Below are positions 25,571-36,402 of a stretch of DNA of 64,000 nucleotides, in pieces. The stretch spans positions 799,397-863,396 of the forward strand of contig VYZI01000135.1 of NCBI GenBank assembly GCA_013397695.1, written 5' to 3'. This DNA is from Centropus unirufus (taxonomy: Eukaryota; Chordata; Aves; Cuculiformes; Centropidae). Both the position numbers and the translations under genes were made by a program. The notes under the pieces are model-generated. The model saw only the letters and a list, made by a program, of their open reading frames with translations, made no database searches and was not told the origin of the DNA. Within the stretch, counting starts at the first letter, position 1; the number at the start of each line of letters is the position of its first letter.

Positions 25571-26189
25571 TGGCTTCTTGGAGATGGATAGAAGAAAACA
25601 GCAGCCTTGAGGAAGAAATGGAGACAGTTCACAATGCAGAGAAGATATTTAGTTTAACTCTGAAACTCAATCGATTTCAACATGAGTAAAATGTGATTTA
25701 ATGTATTTAATTCAGAGGAAAACAAAGTGAATCTAAATCTAATACCTCACTTTGTAAGGCCGCTAATCAATATGGTGAAATCTTAATTTTTGTTGGAAGA
25801 AGACAATGATTAATTTTTTATGAACAGATAAATAAAAAAAAAATCAGCCTATATATATAGTTGGACTTGAAGCTACTATATCACTCTTTATAGAGACCTA
25901 ATGAAATTTAAATATATACAAAGATAAAAACATTCAGAGTTGTCTGGATAAGTTAAGGAATTAGAAGATTTTTTTTTCCCTAAGCTTTGTATTTTTGATG
26001 TCACCCTCTGCACTAAAGCATGGAATCTATTAAGGTTTGCTATAGAGCACAGAAACACTTTTTCCTCTTCCCCCTTTATTCCAAAGGAAGATTTTAATTG
26101 CTGGGTTGTTTGTGGGTTTTTTTTGTTTAAAAACTGACAAATATTCTTTGCTTAAGCAAAATATTTTAATCCTTTATCTAACATCTCCA

Positions 26190-26760
26190 GCTTTCCCAGT
26201 ATTCTGATGCATAATGTTGTGCAGCAGAAGGGGTCATTCATGGCCGGGTGCCTTGCCTGGCAGCCGGGCCTCCCGTACCCTGTCTTGAAGCCACTGCAAT
26301 CTTGTGTTTGGGTAGTTCAAAAGGTTTAAGTTTAAAAACGGCTATGCAATAGTTCATTTTGCTAAAAACTGCTCAAATGTTCACATGAATGGTGCTAATT
26401 TTCAGGAAGGTAAATTAGCATAATTAATGACCAGCCAAATTTGGGGGTAATACAGTATGTAATTAACATTAGAGAGTTCTGTTGTACCACCTGCCCCCAC
26501 ATTTCATTGTTGCAGTGTACGAACTGTACAGGAGGCTATTTTCCCCTTTGCTGCACTGAGCAGAAAGCAGCTTTCTTCATCAGAATAAGCCATTAGCTGT
26601 AATGGCATGTAGGTGTAATGGAATGTGCTCGAAACATCTGTGCTGAGAGCAGGGGAGAAATTGCTGCATGCAGTCGTAGGCCTTTGGGGAGCTTGATTAA
26701 GGATTGCTTCAGAGAACTTGAGATCTGGCTTGGGATGCAAAAAAGAGAAGAAAGGAAAAT
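26190..26760. promoter_or_regulatory. Candidate conserved non-coding element
   Basis: The block begins with a GC-rich patch at 26240-26285 (GGCCGGG and GCCGGGCC). It continues into homeodomain-type sequence around 26411-26430 (TAAATTAGCATAATTAATGA), then a mixed-complexity stretch to about 26750. Open frames overlap on both strands (78, 68 and 85 codons). Three mutually incompatible frames over the same bases argue for composition and not coding. Enhancer-like function is inferred only. Confidence 0.33.
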
Positions 26761-29700
26761 AACACTAATAGATTTACGGATGTACTGCAGGGAGAACAAA
26801 GGATTTTTAATTTTTTTTACTTCCCTTTATTGCTCTTATATTGCATCTGTTCTCTGTTGGGCTTTCACTTATTGAATTGATCTGGAAAAAAAATGTAGCT
26901 CAAAATGCAGTTTAGCAAAAGACATCCTTGCTGTATAAACATGAAAATAGCTTGATTTTTTTTTCCTTTGTTTGCTAATGAAGACCTCATTGAAACCACA
27001 AATAGTTCTAACAATAAATATTTATTGCATATGACATTTGCCTAAATCTGTTTTGAAGTGATATCTTTCTATCTAGAAATCCTGTAAACACACACATTAA
27101 AAAAACCTTCTTGCCTTGTGTTATTTACATTTCTGGAGTATTCATCTGCTCCTTCTTGTACAAATTATTTTCAAAATTTCTTTTAAAATGAATTTCTAGT
27201 TCCATTTTCTTCAACTCCATTTGTTTGCACACATTTTTAATAACCAGTGGTATATAAACTCTCAGTACACAATAAGAGTAATTGCAGAACCACTGGGCTA
27301 TGTCAGTCCTGGCTATTGACTCATCAAACTGTGAAAAATCTGAAATGCAGTTTACAGAATCTTAAGCAAGGTGATAGGGAGGAGAAAAGCAATTTTATAA
27401 AAGATTATTTTGATGCCATACAAAGAGAAGGGTTAAATGTTTGATAAATACCTATTGCAGAAAAGAGAATTAATGTACTGCATGGGACAGATGTGGATGC
27501 ATTGCACAGAAAATGAGAAACAAACCCATAAATATTGGGTGGTTTGATGATTAAGTAAATCTTATGCTTTGTAATTATAAATGACAACAAAGCACTGTGT
27601 TCACTGGTATCCATCTTCCTTATGAAATAAGAAGCTTTCCGAGTTGGTGCCAAAAATGCCTTGCAATGAAATTTAAAATATGTAGGGAGGCAAAAATGTA
27701 ATAAAAATGCAAAAGCTAATAATATTATGGTGCTGGCATTGTTTACAATATAGAACACCTGCTGTTTTCAGAAAAAAAAAAAAGAGAGAGAGAAAGAAAA
27801 GTGAAATCATCAAACTGTTCTTAAATGGAAAATCTGGGCTCTTTGCCAATTACACAATGTGTTTCAGGTGCACTGTAAATAGGAACAATAAAAGGTGCAG
27901 AGGAAAGAATCTGAAATGTTAAATCTCAGATACACAAGCATATTATTTGATGATATTATTTTGAAAGGAAATCTTGGGTACCTTCCAAATTTCTTCAATG
28001 CAGAAAGATGTTTAAATTTTTGCCTCTGTAAAAAAGTTGTAGAAATCTAATTATCTCTTTAAAAATCTTGATTAAATTAACCCCCCAAAAGGAGAAGAGC
28101 CAAAAAATTCAGGAAACCCACAGGGGTATTCCCTTTTACCAGTCTATTCTACATGAGAGATGCTCAGAGACTATAGTTAAATATAATAACACCAAACTCT
28201 ATGATATAATAATAAAAAGCTAAACACACCTCCAGGGCTGTAATTTTGGATTCCAGTAGACCAACGGTGAGGTCCTGCTCTCTGAATTCATAATAGGAGT
28301 TTGAAATACATTTAAAAGGGAAAGACATACTGTCCCAGAGAAGAAGTGGTAGCCCAATGCAGTTCAGGCACTTGAGTTGGAGCAGGAAAAATTGGAATTG
28401 GATGGCTAAAGACCAGATCTGAGCACATTTGCCCTGTGGCTGTAGGACTTCAGTTGTAGAAAAGAGTTTTCTTATAGGTGCAGGGACAAAAGCTGGGATG
28501 AAAATTGGTCTTTCATCCATATAATCAGAAGAACAATGGGAAATTATTTAAGTATGTGCTTGCTTTCATTGAAAGAAATACTTGGGATAGTGGATGATAT
28601 CCCTTAAGCATGGCCAGAAACCAGTAATTTGTGGACTCTTTCTGTCTATGACTATGCAAATAAATAGGGTAAATGGTCGCCCAGCCTCTGACCTCAAGCT
28701 CTGCACCACTCAGCTCAGCTTATATTGCTCATGGCTCACCTTCCTCTTCCCTAGGACAAGGTAGGTCCATCCCCACTGTCCCTGGGGAGCAGCTGCTGCT
28801 GTGTGTACCTAAGCAGTGCTACTTGGCAAAGGCCACACTCCAGAGACAGAGGTAAGGGTTAAACAGCATGGATCTCATGGAGCAGTGCTTAAACATGTCC
28901 TAAGCCTGTTTAGTTTACTAGTATAGATGTAGCCTTGGAGACCAGAGACCAGATGCTGTGCATCTGCTGCACTCTCTGTAAGATCAGCTCTGATTATTTC
29001 CACACCCCATATCTACAGGGAAGGCCTGTAATAAAGCAGTAATCACTTTCCTCCCATCCTCACCTGAAGCAAGAGCCAGATCTTCATTTCAGTAACCTGT
29101 GGATAAATCAATAATCCTTCTCTGAGACTGAAATCAGACATATGATCTTTGTATTACTCTTTCTTTGGGGCCTGATCCTGACAGGTTTTTTTCCATTGAT
29201 AGCAGGAATACAATCATATCTCTTATCAGCAGCAGTTTGTAGTTTGTTTTTCATTTGATGCTGGCAATTATCAAGCTACCTGAACAATGTTTGTGAGAGG
29301 CCATTTCTTTTAATAGAGGAGAAAGTTGGGACACCCTTGGTGCTATCATTTTAGCAGGATATAGAATATCAGCCTGCTTCCACATGACATCCCTTTCCGA
29401 TAATTGCTTCTATTTTTGCTTCTGTGCCTAAATTGACAGTAGTCCATGGTGAAGAAGCTAGAAAATAGGTATGACACTCTTCTTCCACTTTTGTAGTGTA
29501 TTTTTAGAACTTTTATATACCGTGGCAATGCAAAACGGACAAAGTTAAAGTGATTCCAGAGAACAGCTGTAGGGCTGAAGCTAGAGTAGGGACAAGTAGG
29601 ACTTTGGTTGCTATTGCCACTATAGATCTGATACAGATCTGAGTGGCAGAAACAGAAGCTGCAGATCTGTCATTATGGTGGAAGAAGAAGGAAAAACATC

Positions 29701-29800
29701 TGAATAGGGTCCAAAGACAAGGCAAAGTTAGAACGCCAGATGGGCAGGAGAAAGGGCATTAAATCAGCTCCACATACTAGACTTGTTCAGGATTTTTTCC
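26761..29800. other. Gene-free AT-rich sequence
   Basis: No gene was recognised. An A12 plus GA-rich tract lies at 27772-27800. The longest open frame of the window (118 codons, minus strand, 28164-28520) lies here. It has no signal peptide, domain or repeat that can be named and reads as translated AT-rich DNA. A GGGGCCTGATCCTGACAGG stretch near 29166-29184 resembles the end of an old palindromic amniote repeat, without a recognisable partner end. Confidence 0.68.
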
Positions 29801-29861
29801 CCCACATTCAGGGAGACTGAATACTGGTGAATCTAGTCTAGGCTGAATATATAGCCTTGTG

Positions 29862-29960
29862 CAATGGGTTCTAGGTGTCCTTGTTTTAGTAGGGGCATTG
29901 GACAAGACAGCCTCCAGTAGTCCCTTCTAAATTTATTCACCTGGTGGTTCCGTGAATCCA
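29862..29960 (+). mobile_element. CR1 LINE 3'-end fragment, diverged
   Basis: The stretch follows the CR1 3' UTR pattern in order: GGTGTCCTTGTTTTAGTAGG, then CATTGGACAAGACAGCCTCC, then AGTAGTCCCTTCTAAATTTA, then a degenerate tail (GGTTCCGTGAATCC) where 'ATTCTGTGATTCTGTGA' would be expected. It is older than the copy at 5385-6080 because the tail and the 'GAGGTCCCTTCCAACC' motif are both degraded. Only about 100 bases are recognisable. Confidence 0.72.
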
Positions 29961-30124
29961 CAACTGCATTTATTCAAGACGATTTGGAAAAACTTGAACA
30001 CCACTGTGAAACAAGAGCAAAAATAGCACTTTAAAGTATATATCTCTTCTTTGATGGATGAGGCTGAAGTTTCTTTCATCTCTGACCTCTCTAGTTAGGT
30101 GGAACTCCAGCTTCCTCAGTGACC

Positions 30125-30259
30125 NNNNNNNNNNNNNNNNNNNNNNNNNNNNNNNNNNNNNNNNNNNNNNNNNNNNNNNNNNNNNNNNNNNNNNNNNNNN
30201 NNNNNNNNNNNNNNNNNNNNNNNNNNNNNNNNNNNNNNNNNNNNNNNNNNNNNNNNNNN
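30125..30259. other. Assembly gap (135 N)
   Basis: All bases are N. Open frames reported across it are meaningless. The non-round length suggests an estimated gap size and not a fixed placeholder. The sequence after the gap is A/T-rich with short homopolymers, which may have hindered assembly. Confidence 0.99.
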
Positions 30260-31930
30260 AGAAAATTTCTTACAGAAAAATATTTTTTTTGTTGGAGGTA
30301 AATCCAAAAGCACCAACAAAGAGTATATGGATTAATAAAGATACATAACGTCTTCTATAATTTCTTTTAAGTGTCAGGTAGTTTTCTGCAATCAAAATGT
30401 AATTCCCAATCAAGTATTTTGAGTAAAACTTGTCACAAGAAACATGGCAAATTTAGATCTTAAGTAGTTTGTGCTTGAAGACACATATAACCAAAGATCT
30501 GACTTATAGGTACTGTAGACATCCAAAGATGTAGTGTAGGTAAAACAAAAAAAATTAGAACCATCTCACAGTTAATTTGGCTTAAATAGAAACTATGCGA
30601 GCAGCCTACTTTATTCCTGTTAGAGTCATTCTAATGGCACCATCCCTCTTATTTATTATATCCAAACTCTTCTTCCCAAGATAGTGCATAAGAACATGGG
30701 ACAGTCAATTTGATCCCCAGCTAATAAAATTTTTGTCCTAGTGATTTCAGGTTTCAGCTGAGGCTAGCTTAGAAGCTGCAAAATACCATGGTATGAAACA
30801 AACAAAAAAAAAAAGATAGTTCAAGAAAGAATGCCCCATATTGGCGAGGGAAGAAAGCCATGTTGAAATAAAAACAGAAGCAAGCCATAGATCATCTATC
30901 ATGGATGACTACCGAGGTCTGAAAAACTGATATCGCTTTTCTGAGCTATATAAATACGGCCAGAAATATTATCATTTTGTGAAAATCTGTCTTCTTTTTA
31001 AAGCTGGACAGAGATACATCTACATTTCATGATTAGTTTATTACCTGCATTTCTTTTCTTTTAAGCAAACCAAAGAATCTTGTTGATAAAAAGTAAAAAA
31101 AGGGTGTTGGGAAAAATTCAAAGCGCATTGTCCCTTTGCTTCTCATGCTTCAGGTGTAATTTTTCCTTCAGTGATTTAGCCAAAAGAAAGTGGTTTAACA
31201 AGTTCATTGTTCCTGAAACCCAACTGGAGCTTATTGCCCTCCAGAAAAGCACACAAGAAATCTGAGTCACCGAGGTCTTAAACTCCTTCCTTGCCCTTGA
31301 ACAATCAGGCTACCGAGTTATATTCTTCTGAGTAATTGATCATCTGGCATGAAAGCTGTACAAAAACCACTTGATGGCTTAGGTCTATCTCCATGACAAG
31401 AAGACAGTCAGACTCCCTGCTGATCCAAGCCGCTGCAAGAGGACTGTGAGAGGACTGTTTTCCTCCACAGTAGCTATTTATCCTCTTATAGTCAGTCTTC
31501 CACAAGCAAAAATAAGCAACAGAGAATCAACAGTTCACAGCACAAAATGCAACTAGGCCAAGGGAGCCTTATGAAATGAAACACAGCAACACTGTCTTCC
31601 CAGATACTGCAGCAAACTGTAACAGTTGAACCTCAGGTTCAAAATAGATAAGACCAAGAGTAACTGGCAAGAAAACTGTTGGGACATTCTGGTGATGGTT
31701 CTTCTCTGTAACCACTGAATGACTTACTGTCCTCATTCATCATCCTTCATTAGAAATCCTAAAAAAAATGGTATTTTTGTTAAGCTTTAAAAACTCCTAT
31801 GTTCTTCAAAGAAAGGTATATTCTTCATCATGTGTACTTGAGAATACCTCGAGGGGACACTTACTTTCCCAAAATAACTAAAGCAAAAACATTGTGAGGC
31901 TGATGTGGATGGTGTTGCTGTTACTCAGTC
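30260..31930. other. Gene-free AT-rich sequence
   Basis: No exon, RNA gene or repeat could be identified. A-rich runs occur near 30547 and 30806. Open frames are below 70 codons. Confidence 0.7.
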
Positions 31931-31939
31931 CACTAATTC

Positions 31940-32455
31940 ACAGCATAATTCATAGATTTTAGAGTCAGTGGACCAACAGGGACCTAATCAGCCAATTGCT
32001 CATTTATATGTCCATCGTGTTACCTGATAAAACAGAATATGCATCGAACTATGCGTTATGAATAAGGAAAGGTAAAAGTAGTCCTAAAAGAACCCGTGCC
32101 TAGATTTTATCATTGCATTTGCTTGCATTAACATAGAACATAAAATTTCACCAAACATTTCTTACACCAAGACCATAAATTTCAAAGGAGCTATGGCATC
32201 TTCTCTGAAAACTATCAGCCTTCTTTTCAAAAATTGAATTTACAGCAAATTCATGTCTTGAAGCCTTATTTCAAAAGCTAATTAATCTTGTTGGTAAAAA
32301 TTGTGTCTTAGATTTTTATTTTATGTTAAATTAAACATCCTTGTTCTTCAGGTAACCTCCTGCCCAAAACCATGTTTACTCATTCTGATCAAATAACCTT
32401 TATCTCTCACTTTAGGAAGCTACCCAGCCAAGGCTTCTCTGTAACTACCATCTCC
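31940..32455 (-). mobile_element. Ancient CR1/L3-like LINE fragment, antisense
   Basis: Read on the plus strand, the segment follows the complement of an old amniote CR1/L3-type 3' region. It begins with a TCATAGATTTTAGAGTC start corresponding to the tail, then GGACCAACAGGGACCTAATC. Further on, AAGCTAATTAATCTTGTTGG and TAAAAATTGTGTCTTAGATT correspond to 'GGTTAATCACCCTCACTGTTAAAAATTTGTGCCTTAT'. Finally ATTCTGATCAAATAACCTTT corresponds to 'GTGATCAAGTCACCTC'. Similarity is patchy and from memory of the consensus. The element would be strongly diverged and non-coding. Boundaries are approximate. Confidence 0.48.
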
Positions 32456-33725
32456 TTCCAATGGATCTGAATTACCTTAACGTTCGCTCTTTGGTTTTCT
32501 TTTTACACGAGTTCACTAAAGCAGTAGTACTGCAAAGATAATCTTGATTATAGGAGATAATTCTCCCCTTCCTTTTGTCAACCTGCTCGTATTATTTGTT
32601 TATGCTACTGATATTTTTGGTGTAGGAAAAACAGTCTCTTCACTTCATCTTGAGTATACAGGGTCAGACAGCAAGACATTGCAAGCGGAAGGCCTGTACT
32701 TTTGCAGTGGGGTTCTTATCCTGGACTGACAGATCTTGAGGTTAACCTTCAAGACCCTTGCACTCTTCTTGAACTTTTGCCTGAGGGCTGCTGCGGGCAG
32801 CAGTTGTACTTCAGTATGTATGTGAATCTATTAATGTGGTTACACCCATGTTGTACAGATTTTGTTGCCATCTACACACACCTCAACCCCTCTGAGGTAC
32901 CAGCTGGGTTGCCACAACTCCCTGGTTGGTCAGACCTCCAGGGTTTGCATCCACCCATGGGCAAGGGTGACAAATGCCTCATGGAAGTGAGGGACAGTCA
33001 CAGCAGGGAATAGCAAAAAAAATCATCATACGTGTTGGTGCATAGCATTTTATGGCATAGCTTGTCACATTTTACTACTTCTATATGAACATCCTCACCA
33101 CATCACTTCAACAAAACAAGATATATTTACTTCCCCATATCCTACATAAATTACCCTCTGGCTAAAATATGCATTCATCCTGTAAAATACATTGCAAACT
33201 ACATCTGATTTCCGTTAGATGTGCTTCTTTGAAAGTCTGATTTTTGACACAGCTTGTTTCATTGATGTAAACATGTTAATAGTGAGAATGTCAAAAAGCT
33301 TATTGATTTTAATTTGCGAGATGGAGGAAATATATAAAGTTCTGTTTTGTGCTCTAGGTAAATAAATCTGCATTGTGTTTCTACTTTGCAGCCAGTGAAC
33401 CATGCTTTATGTTAAACTCTTACTACAATACAGGAACGTGAACAAAGCTTAGTAATAGAGAGAATATGCAAATTACCTCCAGCCTTTTTGAGGTGCAGTA
33501 AAGGCTTCAAACACTGGAAGATGCATGATTAATGCATCCAGAAAACCCTGTTTCAAAAAGAACGATCCCAAGCTTTCTGTTAACTAGTGTAACACTAGCT
33601 AATATTCTTTGAAGCATAACAGAATAAGACACTACTTGTTCATGTTATTCCTGAAGGAAATAAACCTATTTCATGCTTATATTCTAAACTGGGGGCACAC
33701 ACATAGGGGCACATGTGCACGCAGG

Positions 33726-33770
33726 CACACACACACGCGTGCTTACATATATTTGTATATATATATATAT
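33726..33770. repeat. Compound (AC)n-(TA)n microsatellite
   Basis: A short CA/AC run at 33726-33736 is followed by CGCGTGC, ACATATATTTG and then uninterrupted TA units at 33756-33770. Alternating purine-pyrimidine sequence including CGCG could adopt Z-DNA. Confidence 0.85.
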
Positions 33771-34317
33771 GTGTATATTTAAACAGATGTTTTTTGAAAA
33801 TAAAACAAAAGATTACTGGATATATGGCCCTTACCATCCTCACACTATGAATGGTCTTTTCGTTAGTCCACTGAATAACCATTTGTCATGGGCTTTACTG
33901 TACCATGAAGTTATGATTAATATTATGGCTCATGTACAGCGGGTTGAAAGACCACATTCATTTTCAAAGTCACGTTGCATTGATTAGAATTCACTGCAGG
34001 TTATTCAAATAACGATCCTCTCTGTTCCCAGGAGAATCTCCGTCTGATTTTTCTTTATCCTCATTAAAGATCCCAGGTGCAGACAAAGCTTTACATACTT
34101 CTAATTTGCATTATCCTTGGGAAGGAGGTAATTCACATGCCTTCAGTATATAGCACTTGTTTTTGTAGTTTGCTCTTTCCTATCTGTCTATTTAAATAAA
34201 TCAAGAAATTTAGCCTTTATAAACCCTCTGACAATAGAAAATGCCAAATTTTATTATGCTTAGTAATGAGCACATGTATTCTGAAATATCAGGTATAATT
34301 CAGATGAAGTGAAACAA

Positions 34318-34330
34318 TTTTTTTTTTTTT
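34318..34330. repeat. Poly(T) tract, 13 bases
   Basis: Thirteen consecutive T residues. No retroposon sequence was recognised next to it on either strand. Confidence 0.9.
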
Positions 34331-36337
34331 ACTCCTCACTATGGTTTTCTTAAAATCAAATCTGTGCTCATCCAGAGATGGGAGAAGGTGAATTTTTAAA
34401 GCAAAGATATAGATTTCATATCAGACTTTGACTGATGTAAGGATATCCCTCAGCAAACAGTCTGTGAGAAATCATTGACAGGATTTAATAGACTTTTTAT
34501 TTTTCCTTTTTGCTGGTTGTATATGGGACAGTGAAAGTACCTAGCATCTATAATTGTTTGGTGGAACTTAACAGTCCCATTAACCCCCAAAATGCAGCAC
34601 TTGCATGGATTTCACATCTGGTTTCTGAGGCATAAGTTGTGTGGGCCTATGTTTTGCAACAAAATAATCTGTCTTGGACTATTTTTATGGCGAGCCTTTG
34701 TGTAATGAGTTTAGCCTGAAGCAGACTGACAGCATTGTTGACATTTCATTGAGTTTCCATCCTCAAGAGAGAGGAAATTTTAGCTAATTAAATAATGTTA
34801 TAGTGTCTTAGAAACTACAAAGGCAATGGGAAACCACACAGCAGTCATACTGTATTTGTTAAGATCACTTGTGTATTCCTGAGGTTTTATTATGCAGAAG
34901 TCATTCTTCTAACAGTCTTTAAAGCAATTCATACATTAGATAAGCTTTCCAAAACTCAACCTTGATAATAATATTTGTAAACTGGATTAGATCTATATGA
35001 AATGAAGCCAAAAGGGGGGGAAAGTCTATTGGAGAAATACTGGAACAATTAAGACTTTTCATCATTTCATCACAAACCACGAGACAGCTTTGCCCATACG
35101 TGCTGAGGGGAGAGAGACAGCAAAAATCTTTTCTCTGTTCCTTTGTGTCTACCCAGGAAGAAAAGCTCCTCCTCCACACCAAGGGGACAAGGAAAAGGAC
35201 AGGGAAAAGATGGGGCAAGGCTTATTCAATGACTGGTTGTGTGACACAGGTCCCTTTGTGGTTGCAAGCAGCGGAACCAGCAGGTTCCTCTTGCCCCTGG
35301 ACCACAAGCTCTGGCACTCATCCCAGGAGGAGGCAGGAGATGCTGTCTGTCTCCTTCCAACACCTCAAGCAGTTTCTCTAAGTCATCAGCTTCTGGCCAG
35401 AGAGCAACCACCACAAACTAAAACTAAATGAAGGGCAGAGTATGAAAGCTTTGAGTCCCAAGTGAGGGTGCCTTCCAAAAACTGAGGTTAGCTGTGGTGT
35501 CCTCAGAATTTGTGACAGTGGCAAAATGGGTGCAGCACCAGCCTGAATGCACCAGCACACCAGGAGACATGGAGTTTCACCTTGGGCTTGGGTGAACAGG
35601 TAACCCACTGCTGGAAAATACTTTTAGCCTCCCCCATCCCAGAGCTCCCAGCTGTCAGAGGAAGAATAGAAAAGGAGTAAAACCCGTGCTAAACTCAGCA
35701 GTTAGATCTGATTTACCCAGACATGCTCTGACACTGTGGTTAGAAAACTGCAGAAAATTTGAACAGTTCAGCCTAATCAGGACAGCAGGAAAAATCACTC
35801 CCCTCAGCTCTGTCCCAGGTTTACAACAGATGAGCTACTGGACACTAGGTCAGCTCACCATTTGTACCAAAAACGAAATACATTAATTGCAATATTATAT
35901 ATGTGCAGGAGAGTGACTTCTTTGCTTTAAGCAGCTTTACCTCTGGAATGTGGAAGCCCCTAACCTTCAACCCCTTGTCTTTTTGTGCAACCAGCACCTG
36001 TGATTACCTTGGCTGGTGTTACACTGATGGGTGCGCAAGAAGTGTGTATGTAATACTCTGTGACTGCCTGTCATTTTGGGGAGAAAATAATGTATTTATG
36101 TATTAGTCATTTTTTTAAGCATGTCAGTGTTTCCTTAAGTGACTATTTATTTATCTTGTTTCATGACTTAAAATGATTCATGGTGTTACGGGCTAAAATA
36201 CAATATATAGGAAATACTACTACTGAAGAAACTGATGGCTTTCTCTGTGTTTTCCTTTCAGACACAGGGTGTTATTTGCAGGTAATTTAACTAGTCACCA
36301 CTACAGTGTGTCCTTCTAAGACCGCAGTTCATGATAA

Positions 36338-36402
36338 GGAGATTTCATATTTGCATAACACCTTTCATCCTGGAAGAGCAAAGCACTTAAAAAAAATTAA
36401 TT
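36338..36402 (-). repeat. Old amniote SINE-like 3'-end fragment
   Basis: ATATTTGCATAACACCTTTC followed by ATCCTGGAAGAGCAAAGCAC and TTAAAAAA matches, in order, the complement of an amniote SINE 3' end that reads roughly 'TATATAGCACCTTTCATCC…GATCTCAAAGCACTTTACAAA'. Only about 65 bases are preserved. The family name is uncertain. Confidence 0.42.

Larger units (their letters stand above)
32456..36337. other. Gene-free sequence with a GC-richer segment
   Basis: No gene was recognised. The segment 32690-33010 is GC-richer with a 103-codon plus-strand frame, and 35090-35430 is GC- and purine-rich with overlapping frames of 113, 93 and 99 codons in three directions. None has a recognisable motif, and their mutual overlap argues against coding. 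A compound AC/TA microsatellite lies at 33726-33770 and a T13 tract at 34318-34330. Confidence 0.65.

Noticed and set aside
27405..27758. 117-codon open frame on the minus strand
   Set aside because: Hydrophobic AT-rich translation with no motif or gene context.
28164..28520. 118-codon open frame on the minus strand, longest in the window
   Set aside because: No recognisable domain, no neighbouring exon or promoter, and AT-rich composition; chance frame.
30058..30348. Open frames spanning the N gap
   Set aside because: Artefact of translating undetermined bases.
32702..33013. 103-codon plus-strand frame in a GC-richer stretch
   Set aside because: No recognisable protein content and no paired splice sites.
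35090..35431. 113-codon plus-strand frame in a purine-rich stretch
   Set aside because: Three long frames overlap the same bases in different phases and strands, which indicates composition and not coding.
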